DNA of 64,000 bases from JADKIH01 sp031385005 (GCA_031385005.1 JANNBB010000026.1:62001-126000), one strand, 5' to 3'; positions 25,817-35,254 are shown, counted from the first letter of the stretch. Translations and numbers: made by a program. The notes: a model not told the origin generated them from the sequence alone.

Positions 25817-26533
25817 TTAGATTAAATCGAAAAAATCTTTGACACCTGGAGTGCGATGGACTAAAAATCCTTCTGCATATTTAACACCCATAGGTCTGCC
25901 CATTTCAATAGCTCTTGCTTCGAGAAAATGAATAAAGTCCTCTCCGGAAATCGGAGTTTCCGGCTCTGAAGATTCTGCATTATAAAACTGAGAAGAAAAT
26001 GCCAGGATGGTTTTCATTTTTCTATCCCAAACAGCAGTTACATCAATAGCCAAATCAGGTAAAATATGCCTGTCCTGAATATAATGATATAAGGCCTTTA
26101 CCTTCCATTTCTCTTGTGGAACGTTGGCTTCTTTCGTTTCAACTTTCAATAAACCGGCAAGAAAAACAGCATTGGCAACAAGCATAGAAGCCCTTCCGTG
26201 ATCAGGATGTCTATCGTGCTTGGCATTTGCTAAAACAATTTCAGGGCGGTATTTTCGAATTGCAGCAACAATGGCAAGTTGATGAGCTTTATCATTCAAA
26301 AAAAAGCCATCATCCATATTCAGGTTTTCCCTAACGTGTATTCCCAATATTTCAGAGGCGGCTGCAGCTTCTTTAGATCGTAGTTCAGCGCTTCCTCTTG
26401 TTCCTAACTCCCCTTTTGTCAGGTCGATAATACCACATTTATATCCTTTATCAATATGTATCAATAATGTTCCTGAAGCGCCTAATTCGACATCATCGGG
26501 ATGAGCACCGAAGGCCAGAATATCTAATTTCAT
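25817..26533 (-). CDS. bshB1: Bacillithiol biosynthesis deacetylase BshB1
   Basis: 238 residues of the LmbE/PIG-L zinc deacetylase family. The metal motif GAHPDDVELG is at the N-terminus, and the remaining zinc ligand lies in KHDRHPDHGRAS. BshB1 removes the acetyl group from GlcNAc-malate to give GlcN-malate, the second step in making bacillithiol, the low-molecular-weight thiol of Firmicutes and Bacteroidota. The LTKGELGTRGSAE stretch and length distinguish it from the mycothiol enzymes. It is divergent from the ccm genes, so a shared regulatory region is possible but nothing specific is seen. Confidence 0.88.
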   Translation of the reverse strand: MKLDILAFGAHPDDVELGASGTLLIHIDKGYKCGIIDLTKGELGTRGSAELRSKEAAAASEILGIHVRENLNMDDGFFLNDKAHQLAIVAAIRKYRPEIVLANAKHDRHPDHGRASMLVANAVFLAGLLKVETKEANVPQEKWKVKALYHYIQDRHILPDLAIDVTAVWDRKMKTILAFSSQFYNAESSEPETPISGEDFIHFLEARAIEMGRPMGVKYAEGFLVHRTPGVKDFFDLI

Positions 26534-26643
26534 AATTTTAAATTGAGGTTTAAAAATAATAAAAGCCGCAAAACAGCCTGTTGGTATTAAATTCTTTTCT
26601 AATTTCGGACTTCTAAAAACTCACTAATCCGTCAAGTACTTTT

Positions 26644-27297
26644 ATGCAACAAATTTTATTTCTGATCGATAAAGAAATTAAACTTGAATGGAAGCAAAAG
26701 TATGCATTTAACGGCATTTTATTGTATGTAGGTGCGACCGTCTTTATTTGTTATTTATCTTTCCGTGAGATAGTAGATGTACCGGTATGGAATGCACTTT
26801 TTTGGATCATTCAGTTATTCGCGGGAGTTAATGCAATTGCAAAAAGCTTTCTGCAGGAATCAAGAGGAAGAGCATTGTATTATTATATAATTGCAGACCC
26901 CAGAGATGTCATTATTTCTAAAATCATTTATAATTTTATGTTGATGATGCTTTTATCTGTCATTAACTTTCTGTTTTATTCGGTATTAATCGGAAATCCG
27001 GTAGAAAATATTCCCATGTTTTTCTTCACCCTTGTCTTAGGAAGCATGGGATTGTCCTCTGTTTTATCGATGGTTTCCGCTATTGCATCCAAAGCAGGTC
27101 ATAGCGCTGCACTGATGCCAATTTTGAGCTTCCCAATACTACTTCCGCTATTGATGACAACAATCAGATTATCAAAAAACGCGATTGATGGTCTTGACTG
27201 GGCTGTTAATCAGCAATTTGTTATAATTCTGCTTTCCTTAAACATACTTATTATAGCTATGGGATATCTGCTCTTTCCTTATCTTTGGAAAGAATAG
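26644..27297 (+). CDS. ccmB: Haem exporter membrane subunit CcmB
   Basis: 217 residues with six membrane helices. CcmB is the permease part of the CcmAB ABC unit that drives release of haem-loaded CcmE in system I cytochrome c maturation. Recognised from the opening LIDKEIKLEWKQKYAFNGIL, the ESRGRALYYYI loop and the C-terminal helices. No ccmA ATPase gene is adjacent; in Bacteroidota it is often located elsewhere. It is the first gene of a ccmB-C-D-E-F run. Confidence 0.82.
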   Translation: MQQILFLIDKEIKLEWKQKYAFNGILLYVGATVFICYLSFREIVDVPVWNALFWIIQLFAGVNAIAKSFLQESRGRALYYYIIADPRDVIISKIIYNFMLMMLLSVINFLFYSVLIGNPVENIPMFFFTLVLGSMGLSSVLSMVSAIASKAGHSAALMPILSFPILLPLLMTTIRLSKNAIDGLDWAVNQQFVIILLSLNILIIAMGYLLFPYLWKE

Positions 27298-27365
27298 AAA
27301 TGATGTTACACTTAACATGATATTTATAAAAAGAAATTATCGTAAAAAAACAATTCCCGACTTAA

Positions 27366-28046
27366 ATGCACGATAACAAAACAGATTCAATTTTAAACAT
27401 CGCTTGGTGGAAATGGCTTTGCATTGTATTGTTATTATCCACCTTTTTTTGGGGGTTTCTTGTTCCTGTCCCTCGTTTACCGATTTTACATGAAAGTATC
27501 CGAAACCTATTTTTTCATGTAACGATATGGTTTGCCATGATTATTCTAATGACCTGTTCTTTGGTTTACGGAATAAAATATTTACGCACCAACAATATTG
27601 ACTTCGATATTAAGGCAGAAAAATATACGGTAACCGGAATTTTTTTAGGGATTATTGGATTAATAACCGGTAGCATATGGGCGAAGAATACTTGGGGTGC
27701 CTGGTGGATAAACGACGCCAAACTCAATGGAGCAGCTGCAGCCATGCTCGTATACCTGGCCTATATGGTGTTAAGAGGTTCAATCGATGATGAAACAAAG
27801 AGAGCACGAATTTCATCTGTTTATGGAATTTTTTCTTTTGTAATGATGCTTGTTTTTATCATGATTCTCCCTCGTCTTACAGTATCCTTGCATCCCGGTA
27901 ACGGCGGGAATCCGGGATTTAATGCATATGACCTAGACAATACAATGAGAAAATTATTTTACCCGGCTATAATTGCCCAGACTCTATTAGGTGTTTGGAT
28001 TACAGAAATACTTGTACGTATACAACGACTAACCAATAAAGAATAA
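27366..28046 (+). CDS. ccmC: Cytochrome c maturation protein CcmC (haem handling)
   Basis: 226 residues with six membrane helices and a WWD-type loop WGAWWINDAKL at 110-120, with flanking histidines near 51 and 176 that bind haem in the family. CcmC loads haem onto CcmE at the outer face of the inner membrane. The loop reads WINDAKL where the proteobacterial form has WVWDARL, so the second aromatic before the Asp is Asn here. It starts 68 bases after ccmB and is followed closely by the CcmD-like gene. Confidence 0.88.
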   Translation: MHDNKTDSILNIAWWKWLCIVLLLSTFFWGFLVPVPRLPILHESIRNLFFHVTIWFAMIILMTCSLVYGIKYLRTNNIDFDIKAEKYTVTGIFLGIIGLITGSIWAKNTWGAWWINDAKLNGAAAAMLVYLAYMVLRGSIDDETKRARISSVYGIFSFVMMLVFIMILPRLTVSLHPGNGGNPGFNAYDLDNTMRKLFYPAIIAQTLLGVWITEILVRIQRLTNKE

Positions 28047-28051
28047 CAACT

Positions 28052-28285
28052 ATGATCAGGAAATATTTTTTAACTGTTTTTTCATTTTGTATTTTTTCAA
28101 TTGTTAATCCATTACAAATTATTGCACAGGAAAGTGATATTGAAATGGCTGATGTCATGCGAGGCAATGGAAAAATTTATGTAGTCGTTGCAGTGGTTGG
28201 AGTTATTCTTTCCTGCTTGTTAGTTTTCCTGATGATTATCGATAAAAAGGTCAGAAAACTTGAAAAAAACCACAAGAAAAACTAG
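28052..28285 (+). CDS. CcmD-like small membrane protein
   Basis: 77 residues: a signal-like N-terminal helix, a short linker, then one membrane helix (about 48-66) and a basic tail ending KVRKLEKNHKKN. It lies five bases after ccmC and before ccmE, the position of CcmD, which in E. coli helps release haem-loaded CcmE from CcmC. Sequence similarity to proteobacterial CcmD is minimal, as usual, so the assignment rests on size, topology and position. Confidence 0.65.
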   Translation: MIRKYFLTVFSFCIFSIVNPLQIIAQESDIEMADVMRGNGKIYVVVAVVGVILSCLLVFLMIIDKKVRKLEKNHKKN

Positions 28286-28318
28286 TTCTTGGGATTCCTG
28301 AATTGCCGAATTAAATCG

Positions 28319-28326
28319 TAAATTTG
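28319..28326 (+). promoter_or_regulatory. -7 promoter box of ccmE
   Basis: TAAATTTG, perfect TAnnTTTG, 20 bases before the ccmE ATG. It suggests ccmE-F and the genes after it can be transcribed separately from ccmB-C-D. Confidence 0.45.
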
Positions 28327-28346
28327 CAATAATTAACCTATTCAGG

Positions 28347-28751
28347 ATGAAAAAGTCACATGTCATCGCATTAGTCATTATTGCATTAGCAATTGGTGCA
28401 ATAATTAGCACACTGGCGGATTCCAGCACCTATGCCACATTTAAAACAGCGGAAGAAAATCCTAAGAAATCATTCCACGTTGTTGGGAAACTAAACAAAA
28501 ACATGCCTCAGGAATACAATCCTCAGGTGGATGCAGATGTTTTTTCCTTTTTTCTAATCGACAATGAAGGAAAAGAAAAAAAGGTCTTATTAAATAAAGC
28601 ACGGCCTCAGGATTTTGAAAAATCAGAACAGATTGTAGTCATCGGAAAGATGCAAGATGACAATTTTGTTGCTTCTGATGTTTTAATGAAATGTCCTTCT
28701 AAATACAACAATCCGAAGGAAGACATGAAGAAGATGAGTTCAAGTGAATAG
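28347..28751 (+). CDS. ccmE: Haem chaperone CcmE, CxxxY type
   Basis: 134 residues: an N-terminal membrane anchor (about 5-24) and an OB-fold periplasmic domain. CcmE carries haem from CcmC to CcmF. Proteobacterial CcmE binds haem through a histidine in an HxxxY motif near the C-terminus; here the same place reads CPSKY, with Cys116 and Tyr120. CxxxY CcmE proteins are known from Desulfovibrio and archaea, where they occur in maturation systems that differ from the E. coli type. Its neighbours CcmC and CcmF support the assignment. Confidence 0.88.
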   Translation: MKKSHVIALVIIALAIGAIISTLADSSTYATFKTAEENPKKSFHVVGKLNKNMPQEYNPQVDADVFSFFLIDNEGKEKKVLLNKARPQDFEKSEQIVVIGKMQDDNFVASDVLMKCPSKYNNPKEDMKKMSSSE

Positions 28752-28773
28752 TGTTTTTTAAAGTAATTTCAGA

Positions 28774-31209
28774 ATGGATATTCAATATATAGGTGAGCAA
28801 CTGATTTGGGGAAAAATCGGGAACACCTTAGTTATGCTCGCTTTTACTTCTGCACTTTTAACAGCAGCATGTTATTTTCTTTTTATCCGTACCAATGAGA
28901 ATTCCTGGAAGTCGATTGCCCGAAAAGCATTTGCCGTTCAAACGTTAAGTATTTTAGGAATTTTCTCCTTGCTCTTTTACCTGATATTAAATCACCGCTT
29001 TGAGTATTATTATGTTTGGGAACACAGTGATACCAAAATGCCGCTTCGTTATATCCTATCCTGTTTTTGGGAAGGTCAGGAAGGTAGTTTTCTATTATGG
29101 ATGTTTTGGCATTGCATTATCAGTTGGGTAATCATTGCAACAGCTAAATCTTGGGAGGCAGGCGTTATGTTTGTTGTCGCATTGGCACAAGTATTTCTCG
29201 CTTCAATGATATTAGGCATTGTTATTTTTGACTACAAAATTGGTAGCAATCCATTTGTATTATTACGTGATCATCCTGACTTCGCCAATCTACCATTCAT
29301 TAAGATGCCCGACTACCTAAGCAAGATAAATGATGGACGTGGATTAAATCCGCTTTTGCAAAATTACTGGATGACCATACATCCACCCACTCTCTTTCTT
29401 GGTTTTGGATTGACCATCGTTCCTTTTGCATTTGCCATTGCTTCGCTTATAAATAAAAAAGTTGATCAATGGGTAAAACCAGCTCTTCCCTGGGCATTTG
29501 CTTGTGTGATGATTTTAGGTACAGGCATATTAATGGGAGCTGCCTGGGCATATGAATCCCTTAGCTTCGGTGGATTCTGGGCATGGGATCCGGTTGAGAA
29601 TGCTTCATTGGTTCCCTGGATGACAATGACTGCAGGAGCGCATGTTATGTTGATTTATGCACATCGCAAACGTGCATTAGTATCGGCTTATTTACTTGCC
29701 TTAGCTACTTTTATTTTAATTCTTTACTCTACATTCTTAACACGAAGTGGAATTCTGGGTAATTCATCTGTGCATGCATTCACAGATTTAGGAATGTCAG
29801 GCCACCTTGTATTATTCATGGTGTTCTTTATTTTACTCGCATTTGGTTTAATGTTTTACAACAGAAAATCGCTTTCAGAAAAAACAGAAGAAGAACACTT
29901 TTCTTCCCGTGAATTCTGGATGTTCATCGGTGTTTTAGTACTGGTAATTGGAAGTATTCAAATAACTTTTACCACCTCAACACCGGTTATAAATAAATTG
30001 TTTGGTACTAACCTTGCACCTCCCACAGACCCTATCGGTCATTACAATCAATGGCAGGTGCCTGTGGCCATTTTGCTCTGCCTGCTAATAGGTATTGGAC
30101 AGTATTTCAAATACATTAAAACAGATTGGATGGCATTTTGGAAAAAACTTATGCCATCGGTAATTGTTTCATTACTTATAACCGGACTATCAGCATTCGT
30201 ACTCGGAAAATATCCAGTTCATTATTACACCCTCCTTTTTGCTTCTGTCTTTGCTGTTGTAGCCAATACTGATTATTTATTCAGAAGTCTGAAAGGTCGA
30301 TTCTCAAATTCAGGCCCTTCTATCGCTCACATCGGTATCGGACTCATTCTTTGCGGAGCGCTAATTTCCAATTCAAAGAAAGAAATTATTTCCCGAAACA
30401 TGAAGAGCATTGACTTGGGAAAGGATATTCCGAACAAAGAGAATATCCTGATGGAATTAAAGACTGATACGCTTCCAATGGGAGAATATTATGTAACATA
30501 TACAGGAAACGAACAAAAAGGTGTTAATGTATTTTACAATATCAGCTATTTTAAATTGGACCGATCAAATGGAGTTATGCAAAAAGAATTTGATTTAAAG
30601 CCATTCGTTCAATTGAACAAACGAATGGGCAATGTGGCTGAACCGGCAACGAAACATTTTCTTACACGCGATATTTACACGCATATTACCTATGCTGAAT
30701 TAGAAGATAAAAATGAAGAACAACTGACAGCTGAATATGCTGCTCCTAAAGAACAGGATGTTGCTGTTGGCGACACTTTTGTTACCAGTAATAGCTTTGT
30801 AATCCTACAGCAATTAAATAAAGATGTTGAACGCGACGGACTTCATCTGAATGATTCTGATCTGGTAGTTGGCGCCAAACTAATCGTAGAAGATATCAAT
30901 AAAAAATTATATACGGCGGAACCACTTTTTATTATCCGGAATTTCTCCATGATGACTCGTGAAGATGAAATTCCCGAGTTGGGATTAAAATTTTCTTTCA
31001 ACAAGATCGATCCGAAAACAGGGAAAATTCAATTGAGCATTTTCGAAAAAAAGTCGAACAAAAAGAATTTCATTATCATGAAAGCAATCATTTTCCCGGG
31101 AATTAATATACTTTGGATGGGGTGTTTTATGATGATCATCGGCTCCTTGATTGCGCTTCGTAAGAGGTTAAAAAGCAAAACAGCGGAAACACCTATTGAA
31201 AAAACATGA
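28774..31209 (+). CDS. ccmF: Cytochrome c haem lyase subunit CcmF
   Basis: 811 residues, longer than the usual about 650 because of a C-terminal soluble region. It has about 15 membrane helices; the WWD signature FGGFWAWDPVENASLVPW is at 265-282 and the GLNPLLQNYWMTIHPP stretch is at 190-205. CcmF takes haem from CcmE and attaches it to CxxCH of apocytochromes. In this window the clients would include the seven-haem lipoprotein and the cytochrome c/copper monooxygenase. Its stop overlaps the start of the next gene by four bases. Confidence 0.93.
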   Translation: MDIQYIGEQLIWGKIGNTLVMLAFTSALLTAACYFLFIRTNENSWKSIARKAFAVQTLSILGIFSLLFYLILNHRFEYYYVWEHSDTKMPLRYILSCFWEGQEGSFLLWMFWHCIISWVIIATAKSWEAGVMFVVALAQVFLASMILGIVIFDYKIGSNPFVLLRDHPDFANLPFIKMPDYLSKINDGRGLNPLLQNYWMTIHPPTLFLGFGLTIVPFAFAIASLINKKVDQWVKPALPWAFACVMILGTGILMGAAWAYESLSFGGFWAWDPVENASLVPWMTMTAGAHVMLIYAHRKRALVSAYLLALATFILILYSTFLTRSGILGNSSVHAFTDLGMSGHLVLFMVFFILLAFGLMFYNRKSLSEKTEEEHFSSREFWMFIGVLVLVIGSIQITFTTSTPVINKLFGTNLAPPTDPIGHYNQWQVPVAILLCLLIGIGQYFKYIKTDWMAFWKKLMPSVIVSLLITGLSAFVLGKYPVHYYTLLFASVFAVVANTDYLFRSLKGRFSNSGPSIAHIGIGLILCGALISNSKKEIISRNMKSIDLGKDIPNKENILMELKTDTLPMGEYYVTYTGNEQKGVNVFYNISYFKLDRSNGVMQKEFDLKPFVQLNKRMGNVAEPATKHFLTRDIYTHITYAELEDKNEEQLTAEYAAPKEQDVAVGDTFVTSNSFVILQQLNKDVERDGLHLNDSDLVVGAKLIVEDINKKLYTAEPLFIIRNFSMMTREDEIPELGLKFSFNKIDPKTGKIQLSIFEKKSNKKNFIIMKAIIFPGINILWMGCFMMIIGSLIALRKRLKSKTAETPIEKT

Positions 31210-31982
31210 AAATAGTTTTATTGGGATCCGGAAATGTTGCCAGTCACTTAGGGCCTATTCTACAACGTAAAGGTCATAAGATCATTCAGCTATTTAGTCA
31301 TACCCGAAAAAATGGCTTTCCGCTTTCTAAAAAACTAAAATGCAGTTTCACTACAACTCCTGCTCAAATTAATCCTTCTGCAGATTTATACATCGTTGCA
31401 TTAAAGGACGACATCATTGCATCTTTCGTTAAAAAGCTAAACTTTATTCCGAAACTTATCGTGCATACGTCAGGTTCTATAGGATTGGAAGTTTTTCCTA
31501 AAAAGTTTAAATCATCCGGTGTACTATATCCCTTGCAGACTTTATCGAAAAACACGGAAGTAAAACCGGATAACATACCTTATTGCATTGAAGGAAAGAG
31601 CGGCAAGTCATTAAACAGCATTCGTAAACTTGCTAATTCTATTTCTAGTCAGGTTTATGTATTCAATTCAGATCAACGAAAAGTCATTCATCTGGCTGCA
31701 GTTTTTGCGAATAATTTTTCAAATTATCTTTTTATTCTTGCTGATAAAATTTTGAAGAAAAAAAATATCCCCTTCAAGATACTTGCACCACTCATTACCG
31801 AAACAGCTCAAAAAGTATTAAATGAAAAGCCGGAAAAAATACAAACTGGCCCTGCCAAGCGTGGAGATAAAATTGTTATGGATAAACATACTGATTTACT
31901 GAAGAGCAATAAAGAAGCACAGAAAATTTACAAGATACTTTCTAAAAGCATTGCTAAATATTACAAAGTACCTGTTCAATAA
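31206..31982 (+). CDS. Rossmann-like and DUF2520 domain protein
   Basis: 258 residues: an N-terminal Rossmann domain with the dinucleotide motif LLGSGNVASHLG and a C-terminal helical DUF2520 domain (KVIHLAAVFANNFSNYLF and the TGPAKRGD motif). The architecture resembles pyrroline-5-carboxylate reductase or ketopantoate reductase-type dehydrogenases, and the family has been proposed to be NADP-dependent reductases of unknown substrate. It overlaps the ccmF stop by four bases, so the genes are coupled, though a functional tie to haem attachment is not evident. Confidence 0.78.
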   Translation: MKIVLLGSGNVASHLGPILQRKGHKIIQLFSHTRKNGFPLSKKLKCSFTTTPAQINPSADLYIVALKDDIIASFVKKLNFIPKLIVHTSGSIGLEVFPKKFKSSGVLYPLQTLSKNTEVKPDNIPYCIEGKSGKSLNSIRKLANSISSQVYVFNSDQRKVIHLAAVFANNFSNYLFILADKILKKKNIPFKILAPLITETAQKVLNEKPEKIQTGPAKRGDKIVMDKHTDLLKSNKEAQKIYKILSKSIAKYYKVPVQ

Positions 31983-32084
31983 GTTGAATCCGTTCTGCCA
32001 ATGGAGTAAACTTTCCATATTCAGCCGTTGATATCTGGAAGGATTTTTACTTTATCCACCTATAATTTTTACTATACTTGCTGA

Positions 32085-32597
32085 ATGAATCCCAATTTCA
32101 AGCAGTCTCTTAATAAAGTACGGTGCTTTATTTTTGACATCGATGGCGTACTGACAAATGGATCCCTGATTGTCATGCCCGGTGAATTACACAGAGTTAT
32201 GAACATTCGCGACGGCTATGCATTAAAAGAAGCCGTTGACAAAGGCTATGTTGTTGCCATCATTTCCGGAGGAAAATCCGAAAGTGTAAGAACACGACTA
32301 GCCAATCTTGGCATTAAGGATATTTATCTTGCTGCAGAAAACAAATCAGAAAAAATGGATGAACTCATCTCTCAATATGACTTACAAGAAGATGAGATCT
32401 TATATATGGGCGACGATCTTCCCGACTATGAAGTCATGAAACGTACCGGAGTTCCTTGTTGTCCTGCAGATGCTGCGCCTGAAATCAAAGAATTGAGTGC
32501 TTATATTAGCCCTATAAAGGGTGGCGAAGGTTGTGTCAGAGATGTTATCGAGCAAGTGCTTCGCTTACATGGTAAGTGGCCGTTTCAAAAAACTTAA
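32085..32597 (+). CDS. kdsC: KdsC-like HAD phosphatase (KDO-8-phosphate phosphatase)
   Basis: 170 residues, a capless HAD phosphatase. Motif I is FDIDGVLTNGSL with the two aspartates, motif II is the IISGG serine, and motif IV is MGDDLPDYEVM. The size and lack of cap match KdsC, which hydrolyses KDO-8-phosphate for lipopolysaccharide core synthesis. Other HAD proteins of this size act on related sugars, so the exact substrate is a probable, not certain, call. TATACTTG ends four bases before the ATG. UbiA and Maf follow as an operon. Confidence 0.8.
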   Translation: MNPNFKQSLNKVRCFIFDIDGVLTNGSLIVMPGELHRVMNIRDGYALKEAVDKGYVVAIISGGKSESVRTRLANLGIKDIYLAAENKSEKMDELISQYDLQEDEILYMGDDLPDYEVMKRTGVPCCPADAAPEIKELSAYISPIKGGEGCVRDVIEQVLRLHGKWPFQKT

Positions 32598-32607
32598 TTA
32601 CGGATTT

Positions 32608-33525
32608 ATGTTGAAATATATCCGCCTGATAAGATTACCGAATCTGATAATTATTGCCTTTACACAATTGCTTATCAGAAATTATCTGATCATCCCGGCT
32701 TTTAAAGCAGAATATTTTGTGACTGGCATTTTCCCAACCCATTTATCCGATTTTTCATTTTTTTTACTCACTCTTTCAACGATATTAATCGCGGCTGGTG
32801 GATATGTGATTAACGATTATTTTGATGTTGATATCGATCGGGTTAATCGTCCCGGTACAAACAATATTGGAACTTCCATCAGCAAAAAAGCAGCATTTAA
32901 TTTATTTATAGTTTGCAGCTTGATTGGAGTGATTGTGGGATTTTATCTGGCTATTGGTATCTCTCATCCGATTATCGGATTTGTTCCCTTATTTTCTGCA
33001 ATCTCCTTATGGATGTATTCATCCTTTTATAAGAGAAGATTTTTAATTGGTAATTTAATTGTATCCATGCTTTCGGCTCTATCGGTTTTGTTACCCGGAT
33101 TATTCGAACCCGAATTTTACAGAAACTTTGTTTATATTTCCTGGTATTCCGTCATCGCTTTTCTTTTAAGTATGGTCAGAGAATTGATTAAAGACATGGA
33201 AGATATCGATGGCGATATTCAATTTAAATGCAACTCGGTTCCTATACAATGGGGATTAAAAAAAGCCAAGTGGCTTGTTGTATTATTTATCTTACTTGCG
33301 ATCAGTTATATTCATTATATACTGATAAATTTCTTTTATACAAACAAGGTAATTGACTTTTGGTATTTATCTCTCCTGTTTATTATTCCATTAGCTGCCC
33401 TATCCTATTTGGTATTAACTGCACGCGAAAAAAAAGATTTCTATTATGCCAGTCTATTCACTAAAGCCATAATGGTTATTGGCATATTGACCATTTATCC
33501 ACTCTGGTATTATTTTCTAAAATAA
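32608..33525 (+). CDS. UbiA-family prenyltransferase (possible DGGGP synthase)
   Basis: 305 residues with about nine membrane helices. The two Asp-rich motifs that bind magnesium and prenyl diphosphate are NDYFDVDIDRVNRPG and DMEDIDGD. The start is the ATG at 32608; an upstream GTG frame from 32521 overlaps kdsC by 77 bases and is unlikely. The position between a kdsC-like gene and Maf is a common layout in this phylum, where the gene is usually named geranylgeranylglycerol-phosphate geranylgeranyltransferase. It could instead act in menaquinone or haem A synthesis; the MenA and CtaB signatures are not obvious. Confidence 0.8.
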   Translation: MLKYIRLIRLPNLIIIAFTQLLIRNYLIIPAFKAEYFVTGIFPTHLSDFSFFLLTLSTILIAAGGYVINDYFDVDIDRVNRPGTNNIGTSISKKAAFNLFIVCSLIGVIVGFYLAIGISHPIIGFVPLFSAISLWMYSSFYKRRFLIGNLIVSMLSALSVLLPGLFEPEFYRNFVYISWYSVIAFLLSMVRELIKDMEDIDGDIQFKCNSVPIQWGLKKAKWLVVLFILLAISYIHYILINFFYTNKVIDFWYLSLLFIIPLAALSYLVLTAREKKDFYYASLFTKAIMVIGILTIYPLWYYFLK

Positions 33526-33526
33526 T

Positions 33527-34204
33527 ATGATAAACTTTCACCGAAAAATCCTTCTTGGATCCGGCTCTCCTCGAAGAAAATTATTGCTTCGGGAATTAGG
33601 ATTTTATTTTCGGACACAAACGAGCGATACAGCAGAAATTCCTCTGCCGCATTTGGTAAAGGGCGATGTTGCGGTTTATCTGGCAGAAGAAAAGGCGGAC
33701 TTTTTGAAAAAATTCATTTTCGAAGATGAAATTTTAGTTACGGCAGATACAATCGTTTGCCTGGATGAAAGTGTTTTAGGAAAACCGGGCGATTCAGCCC
33801 ATGCTTCTGAAATGCTTCGTCTACTTTCAGGTAAAACACATCAGGTATTTACAGCCATTTGCCTGATAGATGAACATAAAAGCAAATCGATTTGCGTCCA
33901 ATCGAATGTCACTTTTCATCCGCTTTCGGATTATGATATTAAACATTATATAGAAGTTTATCATCCGTTCGACAAAGCAGGTTCATATGGTGCACAGGAA
34001 TGTTTACAGGAAGGAATAAATCCTTGCTCGATGGAAGAAAAAATATTTCTGAAACGAATCGGCGAAAACGACTTATATGAACGAACGAAATCAAAATCAG
34101 TAGCCGAAAGAATACCTCTTATAGATCACATTGAAGGGAGTTACTTTAATGTAATGGGTTTGCCAATAATCGAATTAGTAACCGAGTTAGAAAACTGGAA
34201 TTAG
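33527..34204 (+). CDS. Maf-family nucleoside triphosphate pyrophosphatase
   Basis: 225 residues. The N-terminal GSGSPRRKLLLRELG motif and the TADTIVCLDESVLGKP catalytic stretch identify Maf, which hydrolyses dTTP, UTP or modified nucleotides to monophosphates. The C-terminal third has an insertion (CSMEEKIFLKRIGENDLYERT) relative to the about 190-residue Bacillus protein, before the family end EGSYFNVMGLPI. It starts one base after the UbiA stop, so it is cotranscribed with it. Confidence 0.88.
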   Translation: MINFHRKILLGSGSPRRKLLLRELGFYFRTQTSDTAEIPLPHLVKGDVAVYLAEEKADFLKKFIFEDEILVTADTIVCLDESVLGKPGDSAHASEMLRLLSGKTHQVFTAICLIDEHKSKSICVQSNVTFHPLSDYDIKHYIEVYHPFDKAGSYGAQECLQEGINPCSMEEKIFLKRIGENDLYERTKSKSVAERIPLIDHIEGSYFNVMGLPIIELVTELENWN

Positions 34205-34369
34205 TCAATTGAAATATTTCCTGTGATTTCATATTCAGACCAACAATTAAGAAACAGAAAATTACTTTGAAATCCCGGTCGTGAGATTGAAAAAGTAAAT
34301 ATATTTTCACATCATAAAAATAAACAGGCCATCAAGAAACCCATAACACTGAAATCCGCCTACCTGAAA

Positions 34370-35254
34370 ATGCACCTGGCTATTTTCCTCTGGGGGTTTA
34401 CCGGACTTCTTGGTAAATTGATAGATTTAAATGAAGGATTACTGGTTTGGTATCGTTTGTTGATCAGCAGTATTGCGATAGCTCTCTTACTATTCTTTAC
34501 CAAGAGAATTCCAAAAATTTCATTAAAAGAAACAATTAAAATTGGCGCTATCGGATTTCTGGTGATGTTACATTGGGTGGCCTTTTATGGCTCAATAAAA
34601 CTATCCAGCATTTCTGTTGCGATGATTTGCCTTTCATCCATTGCTCTTTTTGCATCTATTCTGGAGCCGCTAATAAATAAAACCAAATTTGATCCACTGG
34701 AAATATTTTTTAGTGCATTGGCGGTTACAGGCATTTCTGCCATTTATAATTCAGATACTAGTGCCGCAAACGGTGTTATTGTAGGTATAATAAGTGCTAT
34801 TCTCAGTGCCATATTTTCTATTTTGAACAAAAGAATTACAAATAAATACGAACCACTAACAATTAGTCTGATCGAACTTTCCAGTGGATGGATCTTTCTC
34901 ACACTTTTGTTTCCTGTTTACTTTCTGTTTCAGCCAACCACAAAGTACATCCCTACCCTCAATGACTTCCTGCTGTTACTTTTTCTTTCGCTAGTCTGTA
35001 CGGTTCTTACCTGGATATTATCATTGCAGGCCCTGAGAAAGGTTTCTGCCTATACAATGGGACTGGCATTGAATCTTGAGCCGGTTTACGGAATAGTCCT
35101 TGCCATTGCTTTTGCCGGTGAAGGAAGATTGATGAATCAAAGTTTCATAAAGGGAGCGGTAATTATTTTAATTACAATCATACTCCATACGATTTACAAA
35201 TTCAGGAAATCAAAAAAAATTCCGGAAAATTCTATCGGACCAACCATGAGCTGA
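34370..35254 (+). CDS. EamA/DMT-family transporter
   Basis: 294 residues with ten membrane helices in two EamA halves, opening LAIFLWGFTGLLGKLI and ending with GAVIILITIILHTIYKF. This superfamily exports or imports small metabolites such as amino acids, purines or nucleotide sugars; the substrate is not predictable here. The ATG at 34370 is the first good start; an upstream CTG frame would add seven residues. It converges with comB, and the 70-base gap is A+T rich with only weak hairpins. Confidence 0.8.
   Translation: MHLAIFLWGFTGLLGKLIDLNEGLLVWYRLLISSIAIALLLFFTKRIPKISLKETIKIGAIGFLVMLHWVAFYGSIKLSSISVAMICLSSIALFASILEPLINKTKFDPLEIFFSALAVTGISAIYNSDTSAANGVIVGIISAILSAIFSILNKRITNKYEPLTISLIELSSGWIFLTLLFPVYFLFQPTTKYIPTLNDFLLLLFLSLVCTVLTWILSLQALRKVSAYTMGLALNLEPVYGIVLAIAFAGEGRLMNQSFIKGAVIILITIILHTIYKFRKSKKIPENSIGPTMS

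Noticed and set aside
32521..32607. GTG start for the UbiA gene inside kdsC
   Set aside because: A 77-base overlap with kdsC is unlikely and the ATG at 32608 starts at the family N-terminus.
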